A stretch of 64,000 nt of DNA from Acinetobacter bouvetii DSM 14964 = CIP 107468 (GTDB lineage: Bacteria; Pseudomonadota; Gammaproteobacteria; Pseudomonadales; Moraxellaceae), in the NCBI RefSeq assembly GCF_000368865.1, contig NZ_KB849730.1, positions 208,860-272,859 on the forward strand, written 5' to 3'. The notes under the pieces are model-generated. The model was not told where the DNA came from. It ran no database searches and saw only the letters and a program-made list of their open reading frames with translations. A program made the position numbers and the translations under genes. Of the stretch, positions 1 to 8,889 are shown piece after piece; the first letter of the stretch is position 1; every line of letters begins with the position of its first letter.

Positions 1-3
1 GAT

Positions 4-80
<77 letters not shown>

Positions 81-126
81 TCAACAGATTTGCTGCACAC
101 ACCAACTTATGTTCTGGATTACAAGT

Positions 127-211
127 TGGTGCGGAAGGGGGGACTTGAACCCCCACGCCCGAAAGCACTACCACCTCAAGGTAGCGTGTCTACCAATTCC
201 ACCACCACCGC
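127..211 (-). tRNA. tRNA-Leu (GAG)
   Basis: Eighty-five bases on the minus strand form a class II tRNA with a long variable arm. The anticodon loop TTGAGGT carries anticodon GAG, reading CTC/CTT leucine codons. The CCA end is encoded. It sits 53 bases from secG and 46 bases from the initiator tRNA, the conserved secG-tRNA-Leu-tRNA-fMet order of gammaproteobacteria, so it is probably co-transcribed with secG and processed from that transcript. Confidence 0.95.
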
Positions 212-264
212 AGCAGTGACGCATTCTAGACGCATCACCTCAAAAAAGAAAGAGCTAAATAATA

Positions 265-594
265 TTATTCGGCTGTTTTTGGCGCAGTTGGTGAAGTTTC
301 AGCCGATTTAGCAGGCGCTGCCGGCGCAGAAGAAATTGATTTCAGGCTGTATGCATCGGCAGTTTGCTTCTTCGCATAAACAGCCAGCGTTAAGCTGGTT
401 ACAAAGAATAATGCAGTTAAAATCGCAGTTAAGCGGGTCAAAAAGTTAGCCGAGCCAGATGCGCCAAATACTGTTGCTGCGCCGCCGCCGCCAAAAGATG
501 CACCTGCGTCCGCCCCTTTGCCATGCTGAACTAAAATCAAAACAATCATCAAAACGGCTAAGATAATATGCACCACCAGCACAAAAGTTTGCAT
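265..594 (-). CDS. secG: SecG, preprotein translocase subunit
   Basis: Small inner membrane subunit of the SecYEG protein-export channel. The 109 residues show two hydrophobic segments (about residues 3-20 and 53-72) separated by the SecG loop that contains the conserved [14 protein letters not shown] stretch, followed by an Ala/Pro/Thr-rich cytoplasmic tail. Length is normal for the family. It follows tpiA by 13 bases on the same strand, so the two are very likely one transcript that runs on into the two tRNAs. Confidence 0.95.
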   Translation of the reverse strand: MQTFVLVVHIILAVLMIVLILVQHGKGADAGASFGGGGAATVFGASGSANFLTRLTAILTALFFVTSLTLAVYAKKQTADAYSLKSISSAPAAPAKSAETSPTAPKTAE

Positions 595-607
595 GCTGTA
601 CTCCTAA

Positions 608-1399
608 TTATTTTGTATTCGCAAATGCTTGGGCAATTTGATAAAAAGCCTCTGCATTTAAAGATGCGCCGCCAACCAATGCACCATTGATGTCTGGGCA
701 GGCTGCTAACTCTACTGCATTTTCAGGTTTTACACTACCGCCATATAAAATCGCGATGCCTTTGCCGGCAGGCGTAATTTGGCTGAGCCCTTCACGGATT
801 TTCGCATGCATTGCCTGGGCGTCTTCCGGCGAAGCTGTTTTGCCCGTGCCAATCGCCCAAATTGGTTCATAAGCCATAATGATATTGCTCCATTGCTCAC
901 TCTGGACCACCGCTGCAATGTCACAGATTTGCTGCAGCACGGTGTGCTCAGCTTGACCATTTTCACGCTGCGCAAGGCTTTCACCTACACAATAAATCAC
1001 TGTTAAGCCAGCGTTTAAAGCATTTTTGATTTTTTCATTAATTACCGCTGGGCTGTCGCCAAAAATTTCACGCCGTTCAGAGTGGCCAATCAGCACATAT
1101 TCAATTTTACTGTCTTTCAGTAATTCGGCACTGATTTCGCCTGTATAAGCGCCCGTGCCGGCAACACGGGATAAATCTTGCGCAAAGATGCTGACCGCAC
1201 GGCTGCAATCTGAAAACTGCGTTTGAACAGTTTCCAGCGCAAGCGCAACCGGCGCCACGCCAATATGACATTTAGATTCTTCAATATTTTGATTTTGAAG
1301 CAATTGTTTTAATTCTTGAACCAGCTGTTTGGCATCTGCCCGCATTGGGTTCATTTTCCAATTGCCAACAACCCAAGGTGTAATCGCCGAACCCGACAT
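608..1399 (-). CDS. tpiA: triosephosphate isomerase
   Basis: Interconverts dihydroxyacetone phosphate and glyceraldehyde-3-phosphate in central carbon metabolism. The 263-residue protein has the substrate-binding GNWKMN near the N-terminus, the catalytic histidine motif IGHSERR, and the catalytic glutamate in [10 protein letters not shown], all intact; the phosphate-binding loop YGGSVKPEN is also present. It is the first gene of the tpiA-secG-tRNA unit; the upstream gap of about 275 bases is shared with the divergent pilB and must hold both promoters. Confidence 0.97.
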   Translation of the reverse strand: MSGSAITPWVVGNWKMNPMRADAKQLVQELKQLLQNQNIEESKCHIGVAPVALALETVQTQFSDCSRAVSIFAQDLSRVAGTGAYTGEISAELLKDSKIEYVLIGHSERREIFGDSPAVINEKIKNALNAGLTVIYCVGESLAQRENGQAEHTVLQQICDIAAVVQSEQWSNIIMAYEPIWAIGTGKTASPEDAQAMHAKIREGLSQITPAGKGIAILYGGSVKPENAVELAACPDINGALVGGASLNAEAFYQIAQAFANTK

Positions 1400-1674
1400 A
1401 AATAACCTGCAGAAACTTTAGATGAAAACGGGCACATTCTACACGCAATTGAAAATTTTGATGATAATTTTCAGCTTACAATTTTAGCTAAAAAATAAGA
1501 AATACAATTTTCAGCACAATTTTCCCAAAAAAAAGCAGCGATTTAAGGACTGGTTCAAAGTTTTGATCAATACTTAGGTAGTGACAACACTTTAAGATAT
1601 GGTATTTTTAAATAACAAAAGTATAATTTTCAAATACCAATTATAAACAAACTGAAGTATAGGCCTATTCAAGC

Positions 1675-3384
1675 ATGACAGCACTACAGGGATCTCCAAG
1701 ATTTACAGGGTTTATTCGGCGCCTGGTCGAAGAAGGACACGTATCTGCAGAAAAAATGCGTGAAGCGCTCTTAAGCGCCCAAAAAGCCAATCAGGACATT
1801 GTCGCGTACCTGACCAAAGAACTGAACATTCCGTCATTGACTGTGGCGGAAACCATTTCAGCAGAATTTGGCGAACCGATTTTTGACATTTCCGCTTATG
1901 ATGCCAATCTGATTATCCGCGAAGATATTGACGAGAAGCTGATCACGCGCTACCGCGTGCTGCCGATTTACAAACATGCCAGCACACTGTATGTGGCAAC
2001 CAGCAATCCGACCAACATTGAAGCTGTGGATGCAATCCGCTTCAGCAGCAAAATGAACACGGAAACCATTATTGTTGAGCACCATAAGCTGGAAAAGCTG
2101 ATTGAGCAGCAATTCGCGGAAGAAAGCACTTTTGATTTTGATGATGATTTCGATCTTGATATTGCGACAGATGCCCCTGACCAGAACACCGATGATGAAG
2201 AAGAAGAAAAAGGCGAAGAAGCGCCTATTGTTAAATACATCAATAAGCTGCTGGTCGATGCCATCCGCATGGGCGCTTCGGATTTGCACTTTGAACCCTA
2301 TGAAAAATCTTACCGTGTCCGCTACCGCGTCGATGGCGTGCTGAGATCAATTGCCAACCCGCCCTTGCAGCTGGCGAATCGCTTAGCATCCCGCCTCAAA
2401 GTAATGTCGCAAATGGACATTTCTGAAAAGCGCGTTCCGCAAGACGGCCGCATTAAGCTGAAATTATCCAAAAGCAAGGCGATCGACTTCCGTGTAAACT
2501 CACTGCCTACGCTGTTCGGTGAAAAACTGGTGCTGCGTATTCTGGATCCATCCAGCGCCATGCTCGGGATTGATGCGCTGGGTTATGAACCTGATCAAAA
2601 AGAACTGTTTATGCAGGCTTTAGAAAAACCCCAAGGCATGCTGCTGATTACTGGTCCAACGGGTTCAGGTAAAACGGTATCTTTATATACTGGCCTGAAT
2701 ATTTTAAACCGGGAAGACACCAATATATCCACCGCAGAAGACCCGGTAGAGATTAATTTGGAAGGAATCAATCAAGTCAATGTCAACAATAAAGTGGGCT
2801 TAACCTTCTCCGCCGCATTAAAATCTTTCCTGCGCCAGGATCCGGATATTGTCATGGTTGGTGAGATTCGTGATTTAGAAACGGCTGAAATTGCCATTAA
2901 AGCGGCGCAGACAGGCCATATGGTAATGTCGACGCTGCATACCAACAGCGCGCCTGAAACGTTGACGCGTCTGCGCAATATGGGTGTGCCTTCATTCAAT
3001 ATCGCAACTTCAGTCAATCTGGTGATTGCACAGCGCTTAGCGCGCCGCCTGTGCTCGCAATGTAAAGAAGCAGTGGAAATTCCACAGCAAAGCCTGCTGG
3101 AAATGGGCTTTACAGAAGATGATCTGAAAAACCCAGACTTTCAAGTTTACCAGCCTGTCGGCTGTCCAGAATGCCGTGAAGGCTATAAAGGCCGTGTCGG
3201 TATTTATGAAGTAATGAAAGTGACGCCGGAGATTTCACGCATTATTATGGAAGACGGCAACGCGCTTCTTATTGCAGAGGCTGCAAATCAAGCAGGATTT
3301 AACAATTTGCGCCGTTCAGGCTTAGTTAAGGTTATGCAGGGGGTGACTTCTCTTCAGGAAGTCAATCGCGTAACCAGTGAATAA
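1675..3384 (+). CDS. pilB: PilB, type IV pilus assembly ATPase
   Basis: Cytoplasmic hexameric motor that powers pilus extension, needed for twitching motility and natural transformation. The 569 residues comprise an N-terminal MshE/GspE-type domain (about 1-145), then a strongly acidic low-complexity linker (about 154-182, runs of D and E), and the C-terminal ATPase with Walker A GPTGSGKT (327-334), the Asp box, Walker B with GEIRD, and a zinc-binding pair of CxxC motifs (CSQC and CPEC). All key residues are present. It heads the pilB-pilC-pilD-coaE run; pilC starts 35 bases downstream. Confidence 0.97.
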   Translation: MTALQGSPRFTGFIRRLVEEGHVSAEKMREALLSAQKANQDIVAYLTKELNIPSLTVAETISAEFGEPIFDISAYDANLIIREDIDEKLITRYRVLPIYKHASTLYVATSNPTNIEAVDAIRFSSKMNTETIIVEHHKLEKLIEQQFAEESTFDFDDDFDLDIATDAPDQNTDDEEEEKGEEAPIVKYINKLLVDAIRMGASDLHFEPYEKSYRVRYRVDGVLRSIANPPLQLANRLASRLKVMSQMDISEKRVPQDGRIKLKLSKSKAIDFRVNSLPTLFGEKLVLRILDPSSAMLGIDALGYEPDQKELFMQALEKPQGMLLITGPTGSGKTVSLYTGLNILNREDTNISTAEDPVEINLEGINQVNVNNKVGLTFSAALKSFLRQDPDIVMVGEIRDLETAEIAIKAAQTGHMVMSTLHTNSAPETLTRLRNMGVPSFNIATSVNLVIAQRLARRLCSQCKEAVEIPQQSLLEMGFTEDDLKNPDFQVYQPVGCPECREGYKGRVGIYEVMKVTPEISRIIMEDGNALLIAEAANQAGFNNLRRSGLVKVMQGVTSLQEVNRVTSE

Positions 3385-3419
3385 TGGCTGTTTTTAATAT
3401 TTAAAATAAGGATAAATTC

Positions 3420-4649
3420 ATGGCTGTCAAAAAAGCGCAGATGATGCCAACCTTCAGTTATGAAGGGATTGACCGTAAAGGGGCCAAACTCAAGGGGGAA
3501 CTGCCGGCGCGCAACATGGCGCTGGCAAAAGTGACGTTGCGCAAGCAAGGCATTACCATTAAGAATATTCGGGAGAAGCGCAAGAACATTCTCGAAGGAT
3601 TGATGAAAAAGAAAGTGTCTACACTGGACATCACTATTTTTACCCGCCAGCTTGCGACGATGATGAAAGCCGGTGTTCCTTTGGTGCAGGGTTTTGAAAT
3701 TGTTGCTGAAGGCCTTGAAAACCCATCTATGCGTGAAGTTGTCTTAGGGATTAAAGGCGAAGTGGAAGGCGGCAATACTTTTGCCGGCGCACTGCGTAAA
3801 TATCCGCAGTATTTTGATAACCTATTCTGTTCTCTAGTTGAATCAGGCGAACAGTCCGGCGCACTGGAAACCATGCTGGACCGTGTAGCGATTTACAAAG
3901 AAAAAAGTGAACTGCTGAAGCAAAAAATTAAAAAAGCCATGAAGTATCCTGCAACAGTTCTTGTTGTCGCAGCTATTGTCACGATTATCCTCATGGTCAA
4001 GGTAGTTCCTGTATTCCAAGGGCTTTTTTCATCTTTCGGTGCAGAACTTCCCGCATTTACGCAAATGGTTGTTGCCATGTCCAACTGGTTCCAGCAATAT
4101 TGGTTTATCTTTATTATCGCTGTCGCTGCGGTCATTGCCTGTTTCTTAGAAGCCAAAAAACGCAGCAAAAAATTTCGAGATTTTCTGGATAAAGCTGCGC
4201 TGAAAGCGCCGATTTTTGGAGACTTGGTATATAAAGCGATTATCGCACGCTACAGCCGCACGCTGGCAACCACCTTTGCTGCCGGCGTACCGCTGATTGA
4301 TGCACTGGAATCCACGGCAGGCGCAACCAACAACGTCGTCTATGAAACTGCGGTCATGAAGATCCGTGAAGACGTGGCAACCGGCCAGCAGCTGCAGTTT
4401 GCCATGCGGGTGACTGATAAATTTCCTTCTATGGCGGTACAGATGGTGGCCATTGGTGAAGAGTCTGGCGCTCTGGATGCCATGCTGGATAAAGTGGCAA
4501 CGCATTATGAAAATGAAGTCGACAATGCCGTTGACGGCTTAACCTCTATGATGGAGCCTTTAATTATGGCCATTCTGGGTGTGCTGGTTGGCGGCTTAGT
4601 GATTGCCATGTACCTGCCAATCTTCCAGATGGGTTCTGTGGTTAGTTAA
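3420..4649 (+). CDS. pilC: PilC, type IV pilus inner membrane platform protein
   Basis: Polytopic inner membrane protein that couples the PilB/PilT motors to pilin assembly. The 409 residues contain two repeated GspF (T2SSF) domains (about 72-195 and 275-398), each followed by membrane segments (about 179-199, 227-243 and 383-401). The ATG is preceded by AAGGA at a good distance. Length matches the family. It lies between pilB and pilD in the standard pseudomonad-type order. Confidence 0.97.
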   Translation: MAVKKAQMMPTFSYEGIDRKGAKLKGELPARNMALAKVTLRKQGITIKNIREKRKNILEGLMKKKVSTLDITIFTRQLATMMKAGVPLVQGFEIVAEGLENPSMREVVLGIKGEVEGGNTFAGALRKYPQYFDNLFCSLVESGEQSGALETMLDRVAIYKEKSELLKQKIKKAMKYPATVLVVAAIVTIILMVKVVPVFQGLFSSFGAELPAFTQMVVAMSNWFQQYWFIFIIAVAAVIACFLEAKKRSKKFRDFLDKAALKAPIFGDLVYKAIIARYSRTLATTFAAGVPLIDALESTAGATNNVVYETAVMKIREDVATGQQLQFAMRVTDKFPSMAVQMVAIGEESGALDAMLDKVATHYENEVDNAVDGLTSMMEPLIMAILGVLVGGLVIAMYLPIFQMGSVVS

Positions 4650-4672
4650 ATCTAAAAAGGCTTAAATTAAAA

Positions 4673-5536
4673 TTGTTCTCCAATATTATTTCCTATTTTA
4701 TCGAAAATCCAACAGCGCTTTATATTGCTGTTGGCCTATTCAGCCTGTGCATAGGCAGTTTTTTGAATGTGGTTATTTACCGCACGCCAAAAATGATGGA
4801 ACAGGAGTGGCGCACTGATTGCCAGTTTCTGCTGCATCCTGAACAGCCGATTATTGATGAAAGCAAAATCACGCTGAGCAAACCCGCTTCAACCTGTCCA
4901 AAGTGCCACAGTCCGATTCGGTGGTATCAAAATATTCCTGTGATCAGCTGGCTGATATTGCGCGGTAAATGCGGCGCCTGCCAAAACCCGATCAGCATCC
5001 GTTATCCGCTGATTGAACTGCTGACCGCAGGATGTTCATTGATTGTCGTCACCGTCTTTGGCCCAACGCTGCAAATGCTGTTCGGCTTGCTGTTCACGTG
5101 GGTCTTAATCGCCCTGACATTTATTGATTTTGATACTCAGCTGCTTCCTGACCGCTATACGCTCCCTTTGGCGGCTTTAGGCTTAGGCATCAATAGCTTC
5201 GCTATCTATACTTCTCCGGTATCATCGATTTGGGGGTATATCATTGGCTTCCTTTGCCTTTGGATTGTCTATTACCTCTTTAAAATTGTGACCGGCAAAG
5301 AAGGCATGGGCTACGGAGATTTTAAACTTCTGGCAGCGCTAGGCGCATGGATGGGGCCGCTGATGCTGCCGCTGATTGTGCTCTTATCATCCTTAGTCGG
5401 CGCAATTATCGGCATTATCCTACTGAAAATCCGCAAGGAAAATCAGCCTTTTGCTTTTGGCCCCTATATTGCCATTGCCGGCTGGATCGCCTTTCTCTGG
5501 GGTGAGCAGATTATGAAAATTTATTTGGGTCAATAA
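4673..5536 (+). CDS. pilD: PilD, prepilin peptidase / N-methyltransferase
   Basis: Membrane aspartic protease that cleaves and N-methylates type IV pilins and type II secretion pseudopilins. The 287 residues include the zinc-binding tetracysteine loop (C75, C78, C100, C103) and the two catalytic aspartate regions (the IDFDTQLLPD stretch near 151-160 and GYGDFK about 60 residues later) among roughly eight membrane segments. The start is a TTG 23 bases after pilC with only a modest AAGG upstream, suggesting translation coupled to pilC. coaE follows after 9 bases. Confidence 0.95.
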   Translation: MFSNIISYFIENPTALYIAVGLFSLCIGSFLNVVIYRTPKMMEQEWRTDCQFLLHPEQPIIDESKITLSKPASTCPKCHSPIRWYQNIPVISWLILRGKCGACQNPISIRYPLIELLTAGCSLIVVTVFGPTLQMLFGLLFTWVLIALTFIDFDTQLLPDRYTLPLAALGLGINSFAIYTSPVSSIWGYIIGFLCLWIVYYLFKIVTGKEGMGYGDFKLLAALGAWMGPLMLPLIVLLSSLVGAIIGIILLKIRKENQPFAFGPYIAIAGWIAFLWGEQIMKIYLGQ

Positions 5537-5545
5537 GGAATAGGC

Positions 5546-6154
5546 ATGGCTTTTGTGGTGGGATTAACAGGCGGCATCGGCAGCGGAAAATCGGCGGCCA
5601 GCGCTTGGTTTGAATCTCAATGCATCGTTGTGGTAGATGCCGATATCGTCGCGCGTGAAATAGTGCAAAAAGGCCAGCCCGCCTTAAAGGATATCCATCA
5701 AGCTTTCGGCGATTGGGTTTTGCAGGCAGATGGTGAACTCAACCGCCGCGCATTGCGTGAACATATCTTTAAAGCACCTGAAGCACGCAAAGTATTAGAG
5801 CAAATCACTCATCCAGCCATCCGAAACTCCATTATTCAGCAGCTGGCGCAAGCAGACAGCCCATATGCCATCTTGGTTTCTCCCCTGCTGTTTGAAACCA
5901 ATCAGCATGAGCTGACTCAGCGCACTTTGCTGATTGATGCATCTGAAGAACTGCAGATTCTGCGCGCATCGCAGCGCGATGGGCAAAATGAGGAGCAGAT
6001 CAAAAAAATCATTGCGGCGCAAATGCCCCGCCTCCGCAAGCAGCAGATTGCAGATGATATTGTGCTGAATGATGGCCATCTAGATCATTTATATCAGCAT
6101 CTGCAGCCAATGCATGAAAAATATCTCGCCATGGCATTAAAAAAGCAGTCCTAA
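5546..6154 (+). CDS. coaE: dephospho-CoA kinase
   Basis: Last step of coenzyme A synthesis, phosphorylating dephospho-CoA at the ribose 3-prime hydroxyl. The 202-residue protein has the P-loop GGIGSGKS (residues about 9-16), the VDADIVAREIV substrate motif and the LID-region arginines expected of CoaE. Position at the end of the pilBCD run is the usual arrangement in pseudomonads and Acinetobacter. Its 3-prime end overlaps the convergent EamA gene by four bases inside a shared hairpin. Confidence 0.96.
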   Translation: MAFVVGLTGGIGSGKSAASAWFESQCIVVVDADIVAREIVQKGQPALKDIHQAFGDWVLQADGELNRRALREHIFKAPEARKVLEQITHPAIRNSIIQQLAQADSPYAILVSPLLFETNQHELTQRTLLIDASEELQILRASQRDGQNEEQIKKIIAAQMPRLRKQQIADDIVLNDGHLDHLYQHLQPMHEKYLAMALKKQS

Positions 6155-6170
6155 TCTGGCTGCTTTTTTT
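6139..6170. terminator. bidirectional terminator over two stop codons
   Basis: A ten-base-pair stem (AAAAAAGCAG pairing with CTGCTTTTTT) with an 11-base loop. The stop codons of coaE (plus) and the EamA transporter (minus) both lie in the loop. The T-run on each side makes it usable from either direction. Confidence 0.8.
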
Positions 6171-7071
6171 GTTCGTTCAATTGCTGCTGGAGCGGATCTT
6201 GATGAACCAGCCAGCGCCACGGCTGCAGTGCGCCAATCCCCATCCCCGCCAATCCGCAGACAATCGCGATATTCAATGGCTCATTCAGCAAAGGCACCGC
6301 AATAATAGCCGCAATAAAAGGCGCCAAAGTCACAATACTGCCCGTCTTAAATGCACCTAAGCGCTTAATGGCCTCAACATAGGTCAAGGTCGCAATAATC
6401 ACCACAAAAATGCCATGAAAGAGCACCTGCGAAATTAAATGCACGGGATCTGGCTCAGTAAGATGCTTCGGCAGAAACAGCAGATAGATCGGCACATAAA
6501 TGATCGCTGACCAAACCGCAACACCGGCCATGGCATGCCATGCCGATAATTTCCACTGACGCAGCAATACAGTGAAAATCCCCCACCAAATGGCGCTGAG
6601 GAAAAACAGCAGATCGCCCAAGCCAAATGCCTGCCCTGTTTGCAGATACATCAGGAAGCTCATGGCGCCTAAAGAAATCACCATGATGGCAAGGCTGATC
6701 CATGTGTGGCGGTCAAACGACTGCTGAAACAATACATATGCCGCCACGGCAGTGCATAGCGGGATGCAGCCGTTCAAAAAAATAGCCGCATGCGCTGCCG
6801 GGGCATAATGAAAAGCGCTGTAAGCCGTTAAGCAGTAAATCACGCCGCCCAGCATCGCTAAAATAAACGGCTCCTTTTTGCATAAAAATGCCGTATCTTT
6901 CTTGTAGATCAAGATCGGCATTAAGATGATAAAGGCCAGCACAAAACGCAAGGCGGTTAAATCCCAAGCGCTGATTCCCCAATTTGCGCTCAAGCGCGCC
7001 GTGAGGGTAAAACCGCCCCAAATGCACATCGTAATCAGAACGTATAGATAACCTTGCCTTTTCGGGGACAT
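6151..7071 (-). CDS. EamA/DMT-family transporter
   Basis: Inner membrane drug/metabolite transporter. The 306 residues show ten hydrophobic segments arranged as two EamA repeats, with a positively charged C-terminal tail. Family members export amino acids, metabolites or drugs, but nothing in sequence or context identifies the substrate. It ends in a four-base overlap with convergent coaE. Its start lies 28 bases downstream of the rlmB stop, so it may be the distal gene of an rlmB transcript. Confidence 0.85.
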   Translation of the reverse strand: MSPKRQGYLYVLITMCIWGGFTLTARLSANWGISAWDLTALRFVLAFIILMPILIYKKDTAFLCKKEPFILAMLGGVIYCLTAYSAFHYAPAAHAAIFLNGCIPLCTAVAAYVLFQQSFDRHTWISLAIMVISLGAMSFLMYLQTGQAFGLGDLLFFLSAIWWGIFTVLLRQWKLSAWHAMAGVAVWSAIIYVPIYLLFLPKHLTEPDPVHLISQVLFHGIFVVIIATLTYVEAIKRLGAFKTGSIVTLAPFIAAIIAVPLLNEPLNIAIVCGLAGMGIGALQPWRWLVHQDPLQQQLNEQKKQPD

Positions 7072-7099
7072 TGCTCTCAGCTTTTTTTGGTTAGATCAA

Positions 7100-7849
7100 T
7101 CAGTGATTGCGCTGGCGGCAGGCTTCATACAGCGCCATGCCTGTTGCAACACTCACATTGAGACTTTGCAAATTCCCCGCCATCGGGATATAGACTTTTT
7201 GATCGCACTGCGCTTGGGTAATAGGACGTAAGCCTGTATCCTCCGCGCCCATCACCACACATACGGCAGCGCCGGTAAAGTCAAACTGATGAATCGGCAA
7301 TGCCTGCTCATCCAGCATGGTGCCGACCACCTGAACATTAAACTGCTCTTTGATTTGCCCTAAGGTGCGCGCCAAGTTAGTCACCTGAATGAATTTCACT
7401 TTTTCCGCTCCGCCGGCTGCGACTTTACGCGCCGTTGGCGTTAAGCTTGCTGAACGGTCACGCGGCACAATCACCGCTTCAACGCCCATCGCGGCCGCAG
7501 TACGGATGCACGCGCCCAAATTGTGCGGATCTGTGATTTGGTCCAAAGCCAGCAATAAAGGCTGTTTGGATACCGTCAGCAAGTCTTCTAAATCTTTTTC
7601 ATTTAACGTGGGATGCGGGCGCACAGCTGCCACGACACCCTGATGGTACGGCAAGCCCGCCAATTTTTCCAAGGTGTCCCGGCTGGCTTTTTGAATGCTG
7701 ACGCCAAAGGGTTCCGCCAATTCAAAAATACGCTGCAGGCGCTGATCTTCACGGCCTTTCAAAGCGAATAAAGTTAAAACACGCTCAGGTTCAAGCTCCA
7801 GCAATGACTCTACAGAATGTACGCCATAATAATATTCAGGTTTCGCCAT
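7100..7849 (-). CDS. rlmB: 23S rRNA (guanosine-2-prime-O)-methyltransferase RlmB
   Basis: SpoU-family (SPOUT) enzyme that 2-prime-O-methylates G2251 of 23S rRNA. The 249 residues carry the N-terminal substrate-binding domain (YYGVHSVESLLE) and the knotted catalytic domain with motif 1 (DQITDPHNLGACIRTA), motif 2 (VVMGAEDTGLR) and motif 3 (NLQSLNVSVATGMALYE). Length equals the E. coli protein. It stands alone between a ppnP-like gene upstream (separated by a terminator) and an EamA transporter. Confidence 0.96.
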   Translation of the reverse strand: MAKPEYYYGVHSVESLLELEPERVLTLFALKGREDQRLQRIFELAEPFGVSIQKASRDTLEKLAGLPYHQGVVAAVRPHPTLNEKDLEDLLTVSKQPLLLALDQITDPHNLGACIRTAAAMGVEAVIVPRDRSASLTPTARKVAAGGAEKVKFIQVTNLARTLGQIKEQFNVQVVGTMLDEQALPIHQFDFTGAAVCVVMGAEDTGLRPITQAQCDQKVYIPMAGNLQSLNVSVATGMALYEACRQRNH

Positions 7850-7879
7850 GAACGGCCTCTAACTTTAATTGATCATTCA

Positions 7880-7915
7880 AAAGAAAAATCCTGTAAAGCA
7901 AACTTTACAGGATTT
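7880..7915 (-). terminator. rho-independent terminator of the ppnP-like gene
   Basis: A perfect 13-base-pair stem (AAATCCTGTAAAG with CTTTACAGGATTT) and four-base loop between the ppnP-like gene and rlmB. On the minus strand it is followed by a T-rich tract. Confidence 0.85.
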
Positions 7916-7987
7916 ATGCTTAATGCGTAGTTTAACTGATTTAGACTGAAATTTCTTAACCTAAGTCAGTTCAGCGCCCAGAATAAA

Positions 7988-8311
7988 TCAGCCTTCTAAA
8001 TGGCAAACATAATCCAGCACTTCGTCTGTTTCTATTTTAAAGCGGCTATTGCCCGGCACATAAAATGACTGGCCTGCGCGGAATAATTCGCTTTCTTCGC
8101 CGTCAGCAATCTGCACGCGGCATTCACCAGAAATAATTTCCATGCGCTCAGGAACATGCGTTTCAAAAGTTAACGCCTGTTCAGTCGGCAAAATCACCCC
8201 CAGTGTTTTTTTGGTGCCATCTTCAAATTGCACAGTGTGGCTAATGCAGAGACCGCCAAAATAGACATTTGATTTTTTGATGACTGATACATGATCAAAC
8301 TGAGCTGACAT
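7988..8311 (-). CDS. ppnP: pyrimidine/purine nucleoside phosphorylase (PpnP-like, DUF1255)
   Basis: Small cupin protein of the PpnP family, whose E. coli member phosphorolyses several nucleosides. The 107-residue product has the family features: an N-terminal NVYFGG-type motif, a PERMEIISGECRV segment and FYVPGNSRFKIE, ending in a YVCHLEG tail. The frame is open much further upstream, but only this ATG has a good ribosome site (TCTGGAG) and gives the family length (about 94-107 residues), so I chose it. Cupin metal ligands cannot be assigned with certainty by eye. Confidence 0.88.
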   Translation of the reverse strand: MSAQFDHVSVIKKSNVYFGGLCISHTVQFEDGTKKTLGVILPTEQALTFETHVPERMEIISGECRVQIADGEESELFRAGQSFYVPGNSRFKIETDEVLDYVCHLEG

Positions 8312-8828
8312 GCTTATTTTCTCCAGATAAAGCATATTTATAGTATTTGCTAACAGCAGTTTAATGGCGCTGTCTGCACGAATCAATCCATCTTTGATAC
8401 AGATCGACCAAAGAATTAGATGCCGCCTGCCCGCACTCGATTGCATGCATTGCAGGCGATTTTACCCCAATGGGTATTGAGTCTAAAACAAGTCATTCCG
8501 CAGTACAAATTTCTTTTTCCATGCTGCCCTGCAAACTCCCGCCTGCTTCAGATCCAAGCGCGCTTTTGAGGGATAGCGCTGCAATTGATCTGAAAACTGA
8601 GCTGCCGACTGGCATGCCATATCAATGAAATGGCCCAGCCAAGCCCAAGCCGTACACACTGGGCTGGAATTTTCCGATGCTTATTTTCAAGCCGGTGTTT
8701 TAAAGCAGGCCTGCACATTTTTGCGCTGTATGAGATGATTTACCCGAGGATCATACTGAATGTGTATTTTTATTTTGAAATTAATATAGAATTACGAGGT
8801 TTACGGTGATTTAAAAATAAAATCCGTC
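8312..8828. other. long divergent intergenic region, no gene supported
   Basis: More than 500 bases between the ppnP-like gene and recN. The half next to ppnP is open in frame with it but lacks a ribosome site. The central part (about 8450-8760) has coding-like composition but is broken by stops in every frame I followed and matches no family I recognise. It could be remnant DNA or a long regulatory region. Confidence 0.4.
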
Positions 8829-8857
8829 TTGTGACAAAAACAAAACTTGTCTATCTT
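8829..8857 (+). promoter_or_regulatory. recN promoter with an inverted repeat in the spacer
   Basis: A -35-like TTGTGA (8829-8834) and -10-like TATCTT (8852-8857) are separated by 17 bases, about 32 bases before the recN ATG. The spacer contains GACAA (8833-8837) and its inverted copy TTGTC (8847-8851), a symmetrical site placed where a repressor would block RNA polymerase. This is inferred from spacing and symmetry only. Confidence 0.45.
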
Positions 8858-8889
8858 AAACTCGAACTTCTCGCAGCTTGGATGCGTTT

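Noticed and set aside
90-311. Frames over the two tRNA genes and the end of secG
   Set aside because: They read through tRNA cloverleafs and the complement of secG and cannot be genes.
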